From the NCBI RefSeq assembly GCF_023227905.1, contig NZ_JALOCF010000025.1:1-55673 (forward strand): a DNA stretch of 55,673 nt, in the 5' to 3' direction. How positions within the stretch are numbered: the first letter of the stretch is position 1; the number at the start of each line of letters is the position of its first letter. Position numbers and translations under genes: made by a program. Below the pieces are notes generated by a model. That model was not told where the DNA came from. It made no database searches and was given only the letters and a program-made list of their open reading frames with translations. This DNA is from Methylobacter sp. GTDB lineage: Bacteria; Pseudomonadota; Gammaproteobacteria; Methylococcales; Methylomonadaceae. Shown in pieces: positions 35,679 to 44,265 of the stretch.

Positions 35679-36671
35679 CTAGTCATCTTTTCCGGTAAGC
35701 ACCGCTTCCGGATGGCGTTCCAGATAATCGGCCAGATTTCTGATCGAGCGAGCCGTATCTTTGAGCGCTTCCAGGGTCTCGGTTAAATCCGATTCAGGCC
35801 CGACTGCGCCGTCCAGTTTCGCCATCGAATCCTGCGATCTGTCAAGAGCGGCGGTTGCGGCTGTCAAGGTCTTGTCGGTGTTGGCGACGATGGGTTTGAA
35901 ATCATTGATCAATGCGTTGGTGTTAACCATTGTTTTGTTGGTATTGGTCAGCAAGGGTTCCAGATTATGATTAAGCGTCTTTACCGTTTTCTCCATTTCA
36001 TTGAGGGTATTGGCCAAGGCAACTTTGGACTTTTTGATATCTTCGGAAGTCAGAAAGGTTTTGATTTCGCGCAAACTGGCTGATAAATCCTGGACCATGT
36101 CTTCCAGCGGCAGCTCGTTTATTTTCTTTGCCACTTCTTCGGCCGTATTGCGGATTTCGTCGACGGTGGTCGGAATGGCGGGCAACTCCAGCAGGCCATG
36201 ATATTCAAGGCCGGTAAACACAGGCGGCTTATCAGGATGCACATCGAAGTCGATGTAAAGCAAACCCGTCAACAGGCTTTGCATCTCGAGACGGGCGCGA
36301 AAGCCTGCGGCAACGAGCCTGTCCCGGTTTGCCTCCCGCTCTTTACGGTTCATGGCTCTGGGGAAAGCTGTGCCTTCCGAACTGGTTAAAACATTGCGAT
36401 CGATCTCGATTGCTACCGGCTTATATACCTTGGTGGCTTTCGGATCAATCTGCAGAGCGATCTCCGTGACCTGGCCGACTTTGACGCCCTGCATTTTTAC
36501 CGGCGCGCCGATTTCGAGCCCGTTGAGCGATGAATCAAAGAAGATCACGAAACGGACTTTATCGGCCTGTAAAAACCGTCCGCCGCCGAAGACGAAAAGC
36601 GCAACCAGCAAAAGCGCAATACCGCCGACCGTGAAACCGCCGATAGCGGTAGGACTGACAGGTTTACTCAT
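35679..36671 (-). CDS. MCE-domain (MlaD/PqiB-like) lipid-transport protein
   Basis: 330 residues: one N-terminal membrane helix (GGFTVGGIALLLVALFVFGG), then one MCE domain beginning about residue 39 (KVRFVIFFDSSLNGLEIGAPVKM, VGQVTEIAL), then a long coiled coil (KINELPLEDMVQDLSASLREI, then about 140 residues with LNEMEKTVKTLNHNLE). A single MCE domain with a long coiled coil is intermediate between MlaD and LetB/PqiB. It probably forms the periplasmic channel/ring of the complex. It lies 12 bases before the lipoprotein gene. Confidence 0.92.
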   Translation of the reverse strand: MSKPVSPTAIGGFTVGGIALLLVALFVFGGGRFLQADKVRFVIFFDSSLNGLEIGAPVKMQGVKVGQVTEIALQIDPKATKVYKPVAIEIDRNVLTSSEGTAFPRAMNRKEREANRDRLVAAGFRARLEMQSLLTGLLYIDFDVHPDKPPVFTGLEYHGLLELPAIPTTVDEIRNTAEEVAKKINELPLEDMVQDLSASLREIKTFLTSEDIKKSKVALANTLNEMEKTVKTLNHNLEPLLTNTNKTMVNTNALINDFKPIVANTDKTLTAATAALDRSQDSMAKLDGAVGPESDLTETLEALKDTARSIRNLADYLERHPEAVLTGKDD

Positions 36672-36688
36672 AGCAATAGTGCTCCCTT

Positions 36689-37456
36689 CTAAACAGACTT
36701 GTTGGCATCGCTTTCGCCTCGGGTCAGAAATTGAATGATCTTGGCATCGCTGGATTCGGCCAACAGTTTTTTGGGCGAACCGGTCGCCAGCATGGTCTTG
36801 GTGTCGGGATCGAGGAAAACCGAATTGCTGCCGATAGCGAAAATGCTTGCCAGTTCGTGGGTGACGACAACAATGGTTGTGCCCAGCGTATCGCGCAGGC
36901 TGACAATCAGGTCATCAAGCAGCCTGGCGCTGACCGGATCAAGCCCGGCCGACGGCTCATCGAAGAACAGAATCTCGGGATCGAGCGCCATGGCTCGGGC
37001 CAGACCGGCGCGTTTTTGCATGCCGCCGCTGAGCTCGGACGGGTAATAATCCTCGAAACCTGCCAGACCGACCAAGGCGAGCTTGTAGGAGACGATGTCG
37101 GCGATTTCATAGCGGCTCAAACCGGTGAACTCGCCCAGCGGCAGGGCGATGTTTTCGGCCAGCGTCAGGGAACTGAACAAGGCCCCAGTCTGGTACAAAA
37201 CCCCGATGCGCCGCATGATGCGGATGCGTTCCTCGTCGTTGGCGCGCCAGAAGTCCTGCCGTTCGTAAAACACATCGCCTTGGGCAGGGCGCTGCAAGCC
37301 GATCAGATGCTTGAGCAGCGTGCTTTTGCCGCAACCGCTGCCGCCCATGATGATGAAAATATCGCCATGCTCGATAGTAAAGTTCAAATCCCGCTGAAGC
37401 ACAAAATCCCCGTAAGCCATGGTCAGGTTTGTGACGGTGATATGCGGCGTAGTCAT
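36689..37456 (-). CDS. MlaF-type ABC ATPase
   Basis: 255 residues from MTTPHITVTNLTMAYGDF (37456), the ATG that overlaps the stop of the permease gene as ATGA. The frame runs upstream into that gene and is not used. Walker A GGSGCGKST, signature LSGGMQKRAGLARA, Walker B EILFFDEPSAGLDP and switch VVVTHE are intact. It powers lipid movement with the MlaE permease. An extra C-terminal part (SDAKIIQFLTRGE) resembles MlaF. Confidence 0.95.
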   Translation of the reverse strand: MTTPHITVTNLTMAYGDFVLQRDLNFTIEHGDIFIIMGGSGCGKSTLLKHLIGLQRPAQGDVFYERQDFWRANDEERIRIMRRIGVLYQTGALFSSLTLAENIALPLGEFTGLSRYEIADIVSYKLALVGLAGFEDYYPSELSGGMQKRAGLARAMALDPEILFFDEPSAGLDPVSARLLDDLIVSLRDTLGTTIVVVTHELASIFAIGSNSVFLDPDTKTMLATGSPKKLLAESSDAKIIQFLTRGESDANKSV

Positions 37457-38598
37457 ATGCCGAGCCGGTCGCAAATTAAGGTAATCACCGAATCGGCGAC
37501 CACGATGTAGACAATGCTGTTCACCACGGCCGCCGTTGCGGCATCGCCGACAGCCGAAGCGCTGCGTCCGCACTGCATGCCGCGCATGCAGCCGGCTGTC
37601 GCGATCAGCGCCGCAAACACCAGGCTTTTGAACAGGCCGATGCTGAAATCGGTCAGGTCCACGGCTTTTTGGGTTTCATTGTAGTACTGGATCAGGGACA
37701 CATCGAACGCGCTGACCGTGACCAGCGCCCCGCCCAGCATGCCCATCAGGTCGGCATAAAGGCAAAGCAGCGGCATCATCAGGATTAACGCCAGCATGCG
37801 AGGCAACACCAAAAACTCCATCGGCGATATGCCCATGGTCTTGAGCGCGTCGATCTCGCTGTTGACGTTCATGGTGCCGAGCTGCGCGGCATAGGCGGCG
37901 CCGGTGCGACCGGACATGATCACGGCCGTCATCAGCGCGCCCATCTCCCGGACCGTGCCCAAACCGACCAGATCGGCGATATAAATCTGCGCCCCGAACA
38001 TAGCCAGCTGTACGGCACCGACAAAAGCCAGAATCAGTCCCACCAGCAAGCTGATTAGCGTTACGATCGGCAGGGCAGAAGGGCCTGCGTCCTGTATGCA
38101 TAAAAATAAATCAACACTACGGAAGCGCGCCTTGCCCCGGATCAGGGTTGCGAAAGCCAGTAGGGTCTCGCCGATAAAAGCGAGCAGCCCTTTTGCATCC
38201 TTAAGTCCGTTCATGACCGTCTTGCCAATTTCAGCCAGCGTCGATTTTTGTTGTGTTGCGCGTCGTGCACCAGCCCGTTCCGGCACGGCGCGCGCCAATT
38301 TGAGCAATGCCTGGATGCCTTCGGGCAGCCCGGACGCATCGACCTCGATATGCTGGGTTTGGCAATAATCGATGATCTTGAGAACATAAGCCGGCAATCG
38401 GCTATCCCATCCTGCAAGATCATGGGCTTGCAATAAAACAAGCTTTAGATTTTTAAAGGCGCTCAGTTCCGCGAGCACCTGCTCGACCGGCCTGATTGAT
38501 GCGTCATTGCTCCAACTGCCGCTCAGCTTCATAGCCACAGTCGATTCGTCGACCGGTATGAAGCTGACTTGGCCCGATGCTGTTCCGGCAGTGTTCAT
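37453..38598 (-). CDS. MlaE-family permease fused to an N-terminal STAS-like domain
   Basis: 381 residues from MNTAGTASGQ (38598, GGAG six bases upstream). Residues 1-120 have the shape of a STAS domain (VKLSGSWSN-like start, LVLLQAHDLAGWDSRLP in the middle), then about 260 residues of MlaE permease (VTLISLLVGLILAFVGAVQ, GLGTVREMGALMTAVIMSGRTG, NVNSEIDALKTMGISPMEFLV). In E. coli MlaB (STAS) is separate; here it is fused. No MlaC is present, and a PqiC-like lipoprotein takes a place in the operon. First gene of the operon. Confidence 0.92.
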   Translation of the reverse strand: MNTAGTASGQVSFIPVDESTVAMKLSGSWSNDASIRPVEQVLAELSAFKNLKLVLLQAHDLAGWDSRLPAYVLKIIDYCQTQHIEVDASGLPEGIQALLKLARAVPERAGARRATQQKSTLAEIGKTVMNGLKDAKGLLAFIGETLLAFATLIRGKARFRSVDLFLCIQDAGPSALPIVTLISLLVGLILAFVGAVQLAMFGAQIYIADLVGLGTVREMGALMTAVIMSGRTGAAYAAQLGTMNVNSEIDALKTMGISPMEFLVLPRMLALILMMPLLCLYADLMGMLGGALVTVSAFDVSLIQYYNETQKAVDLTDFSIGLFKSLVFAALIATAGCMRGMQCGRSASAVGDAATAAVVNSIVYIVVADSVITLICDRLGI

Positions 38599-38675
38599 GG
38601 CATTCTCCAGCAAGCCTTGCCGATAAGTGCAGGGTTTTTAAGTCGGCTTGTCTTCAACATAAATCGTTCCTTAAC

Positions 38676-39010
38676 TGATGTTACATGCTGTCCACGAAAA
38701 CCCAAAGTAGGCGCCTCTACGACTGCAAGGACAGGAAATGATCCAGTCATTTCTCTGCATCCCGGCAGTCGTCAGCAACCGGAACTGGCGTTATGCGGGA
38801 AATAGTCCGATCGGCAGACCTTCCAGGTTTTGAAAACCTGGAAGGTCTAATCGGCAGCAATCGAAGCGCCGGAAAAGCTTCCGCTCCTCGGCAACTGCTC
38901 CTGCTCCTGCATTGCTGATGGCCTCCTTATTTCCATGTGCTCTGTTTTCTTCGTGCTTTTCGTGCCTTTCGTGGACTACGCTTTTTTTATCATGCATATG
39001 CGTAACATCA
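38676..39010. repeat. Composite repeat region with inverted TGATGTTAC ends
   Basis: TGATGTTAC at 38676-38684 and its complement at 39002-39010 bound this stretch; the right end is TGCGTAACATCA (38999-39010), the same boundary word as both long structured repeats. Inside: a GTAGGCGCCTCTACGACTGC module, a 33-base palindrome, GGCAACTGCTCCTGC (about 38888), and CACGAAR iterations (complement, 38947-38975). It overlaps the rtcB stop by three bases and fills the mla-rtcB gap (38599-39007). It may be a decayed composite of several repeats. Confidence 0.6.
38816..38848. repeat. 33-base near-perfect palindrome
   Basis: Two perfect 16-base arms (38816-38831, 38833-38848; arm AGACCTTCCAGGTTTT) around a single base. 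The same region repeats TCGGCAG on both sides. It could be an imperfect insertion end or hairpin; no neighbouring gene explains it. Confidence 0.6.
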
Positions 39011-40438
39011 ACCTTTAATACAAATCACCGGCTCCAGTTTGGCGACTTTCCGGGCCAGGCCTGCCCGGTCCGCTACATCCACTACTGCACTGACATCTTT
39101 ATAGGCCAGAGGCGCTTCTTCGGCCACGCCGCGCATCGACGGGCTGCGGATAATAATGCCTCGCGCAGCCAGTTCGTCGACCACTAATCGGCCTTGCCAG
39201 TGCTTGCTTGCCTGGCTGCGGCTCATTGCCCGCCCGGCACCATGACAGGCCGAGCTGAACGAGTTTTTTTCGCTTTCCTTAGTACCGCACAGCACGTAAG
39301 AGCTGGTGCCCATGGAGCCGCCGATCAGCACCGGCTGGCCGACATCTTTGAAAACGGGCGGCAAATCGGGATGGCCGGGACCGAACGCGCGGGTTGCGCC
39401 TTTGCGATGCACATACAGCGGCTTTTTTTTGCCGTCAACCGTGTGGTGTTCCAGCTTGCAGGTATTATGCGAGACGTCGTACAGCAGGCTGAGATGGATG
39501 CCCGGGAATACTTTCTCAACAGCCTGTCGGGTTAGATGGGTGATGATCTGGCGGTTCGCTAACGCACAGTTGATGCCCGCCCGCATCGCGCCCAGATATT
39601 TCTTGCCTAGTGGCGAATTTAACGGTGCGCAGGCCAGTTCGCGGTCCGGCAGCGTAATTTGGTATTGGGGCGCCGCTATCGCCATGTCTTTCAGAAACTC
39701 GGTGCCGATTTGATGCCCCAGCCCTCGGGAGCCGCAGTGAATGGTGATGACCACGCTATCCTTGCGCAGACCGAAAGCCTTGGCGATTTCCGGGTCGTAA
39801 ATCTCCGCGACGCGCTGTACTTCCAGATAATGGTTGCCCGAGCCGAGCGTGCCCATTTCATCTTTCTGCCGTTCGCGGGCTTTAGGGGAAACGTAGTGCG
39901 CTTCGGCACCGGCCATGCAACCGTGTTCTTCGATGCGCTCCAGATCCTGCTCTTCGCCAAAACCCTGTTCAAGCGCCCAACGCGCGCCGCCTGTCAACAT
40001 GCCGTGCATGCTGTCATGATTCAAATGTATTCGTCCCCGGCTGCCGACGCCGGCAGGGACCGAGCGATATAGCACATCCGCCAGCGCTTGTTTATGCGGC
40101 TGTAGCTGGTCTACCGTAAGGCCGGTGTGCAAGGTGCGCACACCGCAGGAAATATCGAAGCCTACGCCTCCGGCCGAGACGATGCCGCCCTGATCGGGAT
40201 CGAAAGCGGCGACACCGCCGATAGGAAAGCCGTAACCCCAGTGTGCATCCGGCATCGCATAGGCGGCCTCAACGATGCCCGGCAAGGTCGCGACATTGGC
40301 GAGCTGCTCGTAAACTTTCTGGTCCATCGCCTCCAACAATTGTTCGTCGGCATAAATAATCGCAGGAACACGCATGGCCCCTTTGGGTTGGATTTCCCAG
40401 CAGGTTGCGTTGCGTTGTACAAATTGGCTGATATCCAT
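39008..40438 (-). CDS. rtcB: RNA-splicing ligase RtcB
   Basis: 476 residues. It joins 2',3'-cyclic phosphate or 3'-phosphate RNA ends to 5'-OH using GTP. Metal-site residues are visible in AYAMPDAHWGYGFPIGGVAAF, and D95-I-S-C98 (GGVGFDISCGVRT) gives the conserved metal-binding cysteine. GSGNHYLEVQ, HCGSRGLGHQIG and SHGAGR-like CHGAGRAMSR (guanylation histidine) follow. The start at 40438 lies 12 bases after the archease stop, so the genes are co-transcribed. It is full-length. Confidence 0.96.
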   Translation of the reverse strand: MDISQFVQRNATCWEIQPKGAMRVPAIIYADEQLLEAMDQKVYEQLANVATLPGIVEAAYAMPDAHWGYGFPIGGVAAFDPDQGGIVSAGGVGFDISCGVRTLHTGLTVDQLQPHKQALADVLYRSVPAGVGSRGRIHLNHDSMHGMLTGGARWALEQGFGEEQDLERIEEHGCMAGAEAHYVSPKARERQKDEMGTLGSGNHYLEVQRVAEIYDPEIAKAFGLRKDSVVITIHCGSRGLGHQIGTEFLKDMAIAAPQYQITLPDRELACAPLNSPLGKKYLGAMRAGINCALANRQIITHLTRQAVEKVFPGIHLSLLYDVSHNTCKLEHHTVDGKKKPLYVHRKGATRAFGPGHPDLPPVFKDVGQPVLIGGSMGTSSYVLCGTKESEKNSFSSACHGAGRAMSRSQASKHWQGRLVVDELAARGIIIRSPSMRGVAEEAPLAYKDVSAVVDVADRAGLARKVAKLEPVICIKG

Positions 40439-40450
40439 TGTATAGCTCCT

Positions 40451-40885
40451 CTAAACATCGACAATACATTGGGCAACCCACCAGTCATCGGCTTGTTGAT
40501 AGACATGTAAAGCGGTAAAAGTAGCGCCTTTAATTTCTACCGCAGGTTGATGTTTTTGCTGGTCAACGGCTTCACCAAAGGCTGACGCCGATAATTTGCC
40601 ATCATCAATCACTACCTCATAGCGATTGAACAGTAGACGGTGTGCGGACATTTCGTAAATCAGCTCATTGATCCAGCTGACCAGCAGCAGTTCATTGTCG
40701 GGCGCTTCGCAATGGATGCAGACGACTTTCGATGCCGACACCAGATCAAGATGGGTGACTACGCCAGTCATCGCAACCGCAGCCTGTTCGAATGCCTGCT
40801 CAAGCGTGGGCGCAATGCCGCGGATGCCGATGTCCGCGCCGTGTTCAAAATGTTCCCAGTAGGGTGTGGCTAATTTGCTGTTCAT
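40451..40885 (-). CDS. Archease
   Basis: 144 residues. Archease speeds RtcB turnover and widens its NTP use. Motifs are WEHFEHGADIGIRGIAPTLEQAFEQAA near the start and LLVSWINELIYEMSAHRLLFNRYEV, with the terminal acid stretch AVDQQKHQPAVEIKGATFTAL. The metal-binding Asp in HGADIGI and the C-terminal Asp (VDV end) fit the family. The start overlaps the redoxin gene by 41 bases; stop lies 12 bases before rtcB. Confidence 0.95.
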   Translation of the reverse strand: MNSKLATPYWEHFEHGADIGIRGIAPTLEQAFEQAAVAMTGVVTHLDLVSASKVVCIHCEAPDNELLLVSWINELIYEMSAHRLLFNRYEVVIDDGKLSASAFGEAVDQQKHQPAVEIKGATFTALHVYQQADDWWVAQCIVDV

Positions 40886-42110
40886 TGGTCGACCCCGCTT
40901 TACGGATTATGTCAGACGATTTTAAGAGTAAATACGCGCCTATTCCCACCATCACCAGGCCGCTGATTAATTTGAGCCAACGGCCTTCTTTTTCCTGTAG
41001 CCGTCGCTGGCTCAGCGTGATGATGCCGATGGCTAGAATGATCATGTCATCGAACATATAAGCCAGGTTGTACAGCAGCAAATAGCCGTAATAGCTCGTG
41101 GCGCTTAGCTGTTTCATGGTCAGAATCCGTGTGTACAGGGCCGGAAATCCCGAGGTGCACATGAATTCGACAACCTGCACCAAAAGAGCCAGCAGCACCG
41201 TCCCGAGCAATGCTCCTGTCAGGTTCTGCGCCTGAAGAACTTGCCGGATTTTGGCATAAATGCCCGGTTTGGCAGAGTCAGGAATCGATAGCGACACGCC
41301 TTGGCCGGGAAACCAGAAATCCTTGAGATTAATTAGCCCGGCCAGCAAGGCAATGGATGCGATGACGATTTCCGAGAAACGCGACAGGCCGATCAACAGG
41401 AACAGGTTGAGCCATGCCGCCATGAAAATGAAATAAACCAGTCCTTCCACGGCCACGAAGGTGCCGGCGATGGTGAACATCCGCATCCGGTCCTTCATGG
41501 ACGCAAGCAGCGAGATCATTAGCATCAAAACCCACAGCGAGCAGGGATTGAAACCGTCCAGTAGGCCCATCGCCAGCGTGAACAGCGTTAATCCAAGCTC
41601 GTCCAGCGACAGTCTGTAGCCGAGGAAATAGATGTGTTGATCAGCTTCGCAAGGCAAGGTTGCCTTGATATCGCAACTGCCCGCATCATCCTGAGTTTTG
41701 GGTGTTTGGGCTTTAGCGAGCGCGTTACGGATAAGCTGCTCAGTGCGGGTCTCTTTTGAATAACCAATGATCAATTGCTCGCCTATCCTGAAAGCGGGCA
41801 CTCTTGCGGTCTTTATGCCTTGATTGCTGGATAGAAGCTGCAAGCGCTCCAGCGCGGAGGGTTCCTGAATGACGTCATGAATTATGATGCTAAGCGCCGG
41901 CTGTTCCTGTTTAAGGGACTGCAAAAACGCTTTCGCATCAGCACAGTGCGGGCAGCCCTGCCGCACGAAAACCTCAATATCGGCCGATTCGGCTTTTGCA
42001 GGTAAAGCGGGTGTTGTCTCCGTGAATGCCGTGGCACTCAAGCCGAAAGTCGATAGCCATACGAAAACCAAAAGCCATCGGCTGACAAGCAATCCAGCTA
42101 TCGATTTCAA
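40845..42110 (-). CDS. Fusion: thioredoxin/glutaredoxin-like domain plus DsbD-like membrane domain
   Basis: 421 residues. A signal peptide (about 1-29, ending LSATAF) leads to a redoxin domain with C53-P-H-C56 (FVRQGCPHCADAKAFLQSLK). Then about seven membrane helices resemble DsbD/CcdA (LFTLAMGLLDGFNPCSLWVLMLMISLLAS, VEFMCTSGFPALYTRI). Cysteines in NPCS and MCTSG are the paired membrane cysteines of CcdA-like electron relays. The protein is likely an inner-membrane thiol transporter with the redoxin part outside. Its last 41 bases overlap archease, so the RNA-ligase operon begins here. Confidence 0.85.
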   Translation of the reverse strand: MKSIAGLLVSRWLLVFVWLSTFGLSATAFTETTPALPAKAESADIEVFVRQGCPHCADAKAFLQSLKQEQPALSIIIHDVIQEPSALERLQLLSSNQGIKTARVPAFRIGEQLIIGYSKETRTEQLIRNALAKAQTPKTQDDAGSCDIKATLPCEADQHIYFLGYRLSLDELGLTLFTLAMGLLDGFNPCSLWVLMLMISLLASMKDRMRMFTIAGTFVAVEGLVYFIFMAAWLNLFLLIGLSRFSEIVIASIALLAGLINLKDFWFPGQGVSLSIPDSAKPGIYAKIRQVLQAQNLTGALLGTVLLALLVQVVEFMCTSGFPALYTRILTMKQLSATSYYGYLLLYNLAYMFDDMIILAIGIITLSQRRLQEKEGRWLKLISGLVMVGIGAYLLLKSSDIIRKAGSTNEQQISHTLLGTF

Positions 42111-42400
42111 GATACCCCCTCGTTAACGTCCGATTTTATGCGGCATGGGGCAAAACAACATTTTGCGGATACCGATTTCTCTGCCCAGCAATATTTCTTA
42201 TACCTGAGTTGCAGTGGGATATCGAGAATATACTCTCAATGAGCCCCGATGAAATACGTAGTTCAACTTATTGAAACATAATGAAATAAATTTATGATAT
42301 CGGTAATGATTTCTCTGTCCGGTTATTGCATTTTAAAATCGGTATAACCTCTCATTGGACTTCATCGTCAATGTGAATCTCATTAACAAAGGAGAACGCC

Positions 42401-42913
42401 ATGAGAAGAATCTATTTTTTATCCCCCGATCTCGCCACTACCCATAAAATCGTCGACGAGCTCCGGGCTGAAGGTCTAGACGATCAACATATTCATATTC
42501 TTGCGAAAAGGGATACGCCGCTTGAAGATATGCCTGAAGCCGGAATAAGCATAAAAACGGATTTTCTTCCTGCGGTTGAGCGCGGCATGGCATTAGGCGG
42601 CACCACCGGATTATTGGCCGGCTTAATCGGTTTGCGTCTTGCCGGGTTTGCGGTTGCGGGAGGACCGCTTTTGGGGATCGTCATTGCCGGTGCAACCATC
42701 GGATCGATGATGAGCGGTTTAATGGGAATGAACTCGGGCAATACCCGGTTACAGAAGTTTGAAGAAGCCATCGAAAACGGCGAGCTTCTGGTTCTGGTAG
42801 ACATTCCCAAAGAACGTATAGAAGAAATCAAGCAACTGGTAAAAAAACATCATCCCGATGTGGATTTTGAAGGTGTTGAACCGTTTCTGCCGCCAACGTT
42901 ACCCTCATCATAA
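42401..42913 (+). CDS. DUF1269 membrane protein
   Basis: 170 residues. The N-terminal strand MRRIYFLSPDLATTHKIVDELR and Gly-rich membrane hairpin (MALGGTTGLLAGLIGLRLAGF to GIVIAGATIGSMMSGLMGM) followed by VLVDIPKERIEEI match DUF1269. Function is unknown; relatives may affect stress. Strong GGAG upstream (AAAGGAGAACGCC-ATG). The 290-base gap before it (42111-42400) shows only AT-rich DNA, presumably its promoter. Confidence 0.85.
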   Translation: MRRIYFLSPDLATTHKIVDELRAEGLDDQHIHILAKRDTPLEDMPEAGISIKTDFLPAVERGMALGGTTGLLAGLIGLRLAGFAVAGGPLLGIVIAGATIGSMMSGLMGMNSGNTRLQKFEEAIENGELLVLVDIPKERIEEIKQLVKKHHPDVDFEGVEPFLPPTLPSS

Positions 42914-42990
42914 GCGTTACATTTATATCAGACCCACAGCCTGAATATTTTTGTAAGATTTATCGTTCTCCTAAAGGCTTACGGTAATAA

Positions 42991-43097
42991 GTACCTGAAT
43001 ATAAGTTTTCAGCTAGGGTTCAAAGCCGGAGTGCAGGCTCTGCCTGCTTTGCAAGTGGAGCTTGCACTCCAAAATACCGGAAAAATTTTAGCTCGAT
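42991..43097. repeat. GGAGTGCA hairpin element, copy 2 (inverse orientation)
   Basis: Hairpin core near 43029-43070 (GGAGTGCAGGCTC to GAGCTTGCACTCC). Its left flank (GTACCTGAATATAAGTTTTC) matches the complement of the flank right of 45269-45349, and its right flank matches the complement of the left flank of 34873. Together the three copies define an element of about 105 bases. Confidence 0.88.
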
Positions 43098-43128
43098 TCC
43101 CTATCCTGGCCGGCAAAGGAGAATTTCA

Positions 43129-44223
43129 ATGATTACCAGCGCCTTATTCATTGCTGTCTGTTTTCTGGCTTATGCCAACGGCGCCAACGACAATTTTAAA
43201 GGTGTGGCGACCTTATTCGGCAGCGGCACGGCAAATTACCGACTGGCTTTAAGCTGGGCAACGCTGACGACGCTGGCCGGATCGATTTGCGCATTGTTTC
43301 TGGCGCAAACTTTAATAGTCAAATTCTCCGGCAAAGGCCTGGCGCCTGACGAACTGATTCAATCACTGCCGTTCATGATTGCGGTAGCCGGTGGCGCAGG
43401 GATGACAGTGGTTTTGGCGACCCGCTTCGGTTTTCCGATTTCCACCACGCATGCCTTGCTGGGGGCGATGGCGGGCAGTACGCTGTTGGCAACGGCGGGC
43501 GACTTGAATCCGGCACCCTTGTTAAACAATTTTGTGTTGCCGCTGCTGTTAAGCCCGATTGCCGCGCTGTTGCTGGCGGCGTTGTTGCACCGGCTTCAAC
43601 ATAAACTGTTCATGTTTAATCAACCTTTGTGCTTATGCGTTGAACAACCTGAAAGCCTTCAATTTGCAGATTCTCCCCATGCAACAATGACAGCCGATCT
43701 TTCTCAGCTCAGTGTGGACACACAGGCCGCTTGTGCTGAACGCGATGCAGGCGTCATGTTAGGCTTTGATGCCGGGCGCATGCTAAACAGCTTGCATTTT
43801 TGCAGTGCCGGGGCCGTGTGTTTTGCCCGCGGCCTCAACGATACGCCTAAAATAGCCGCATTATTGTTGCTGGCGCCCGGCTTTAGTTTGCAATGGACTA
43901 TCGTCGTGGTTGCCGTGGCGATGCTGTTGGGTGGCGTGTTCAACGCCCGCCGGGTAGCGGAAACCATGAGCCATAAAATCGTTCCTATTACACCGGTCCA
44001 AGGCTTGTCAGCCAATTTGACCACCGCCTTGCTGGTGATTTTTGCCAGTGAATTCGGCATGCCGGTATCCACGACCCATGTTTCGGTCGGCGCCTTGTTC
44101 GGCATAGGACTGACCGGCGGCAAGGCCAACACAGAGGTGATAACATCCATTGCCTTATCCTGGTTGCTGACGCTGCCTTGCGCTGCCTTATGCTCGGCTG
44201 CAATCTATGCTTGCTACCGGTAA
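43129..44223 (+). CDS. Pit-family inorganic phosphate transporter
   Basis: 364 residues. Two inverted halves carry the family signatures: ANGANDNFKGVATLFGSG (residues 15-32) and FARGLNDTPKIAALLLL in the second half, with FPISTTHALLGAMAGS and MPVSTTHVSVGALFGIG. About 10 membrane helices. It is a low-affinity carrier for phosphate with protons (metal-phosphate). GGAG precedes the start. A possible relative is Na+/phosphate carrier; PitA is usual (about 500 residues), so this is a short version. Confidence 0.93.
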   Translation: MITSALFIAVCFLAYANGANDNFKGVATLFGSGTANYRLALSWATLTTLAGSICALFLAQTLIVKFSGKGLAPDELIQSLPFMIAVAGGAGMTVVLATRFGFPISTTHALLGAMAGSTLLATAGDLNPAPLLNNFVLPLLLSPIAALLLAALLHRLQHKLFMFNQPLCLCVEQPESLQFADSPHATMTADLSQLSVDTQAACAERDAGVMLGFDAGRMLNSLHFCSAGAVCFARGLNDTPKIAALLLLAPGFSLQWTIVVVAVAMLLGGVFNARRVAETMSHKIVPITPVQGLSANLTTALLVIFASEFGMPVSTTHVSVGALFGIGLTGGKANTEVITSIALSWLLTLPCAALCSAAIYACYR

Positions 44224-44265
44224 GCAACAATGAATATCAGGTTTTTTTCTGCAAGGTAGAAATCA

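Noticed and set aside
36731..37510. 259-residue plus-strand frame opposite the MlaF gene
   Set aside because: Antisense to a conserved ABC ATPase with all motifs; no domain and no ribosome site.
37457..37573. N-terminal extension of the MlaF ATPase
   Set aside because: It lies within the permease gene in another frame; ATG at 37456 with an ATGA overlap is the natural start.
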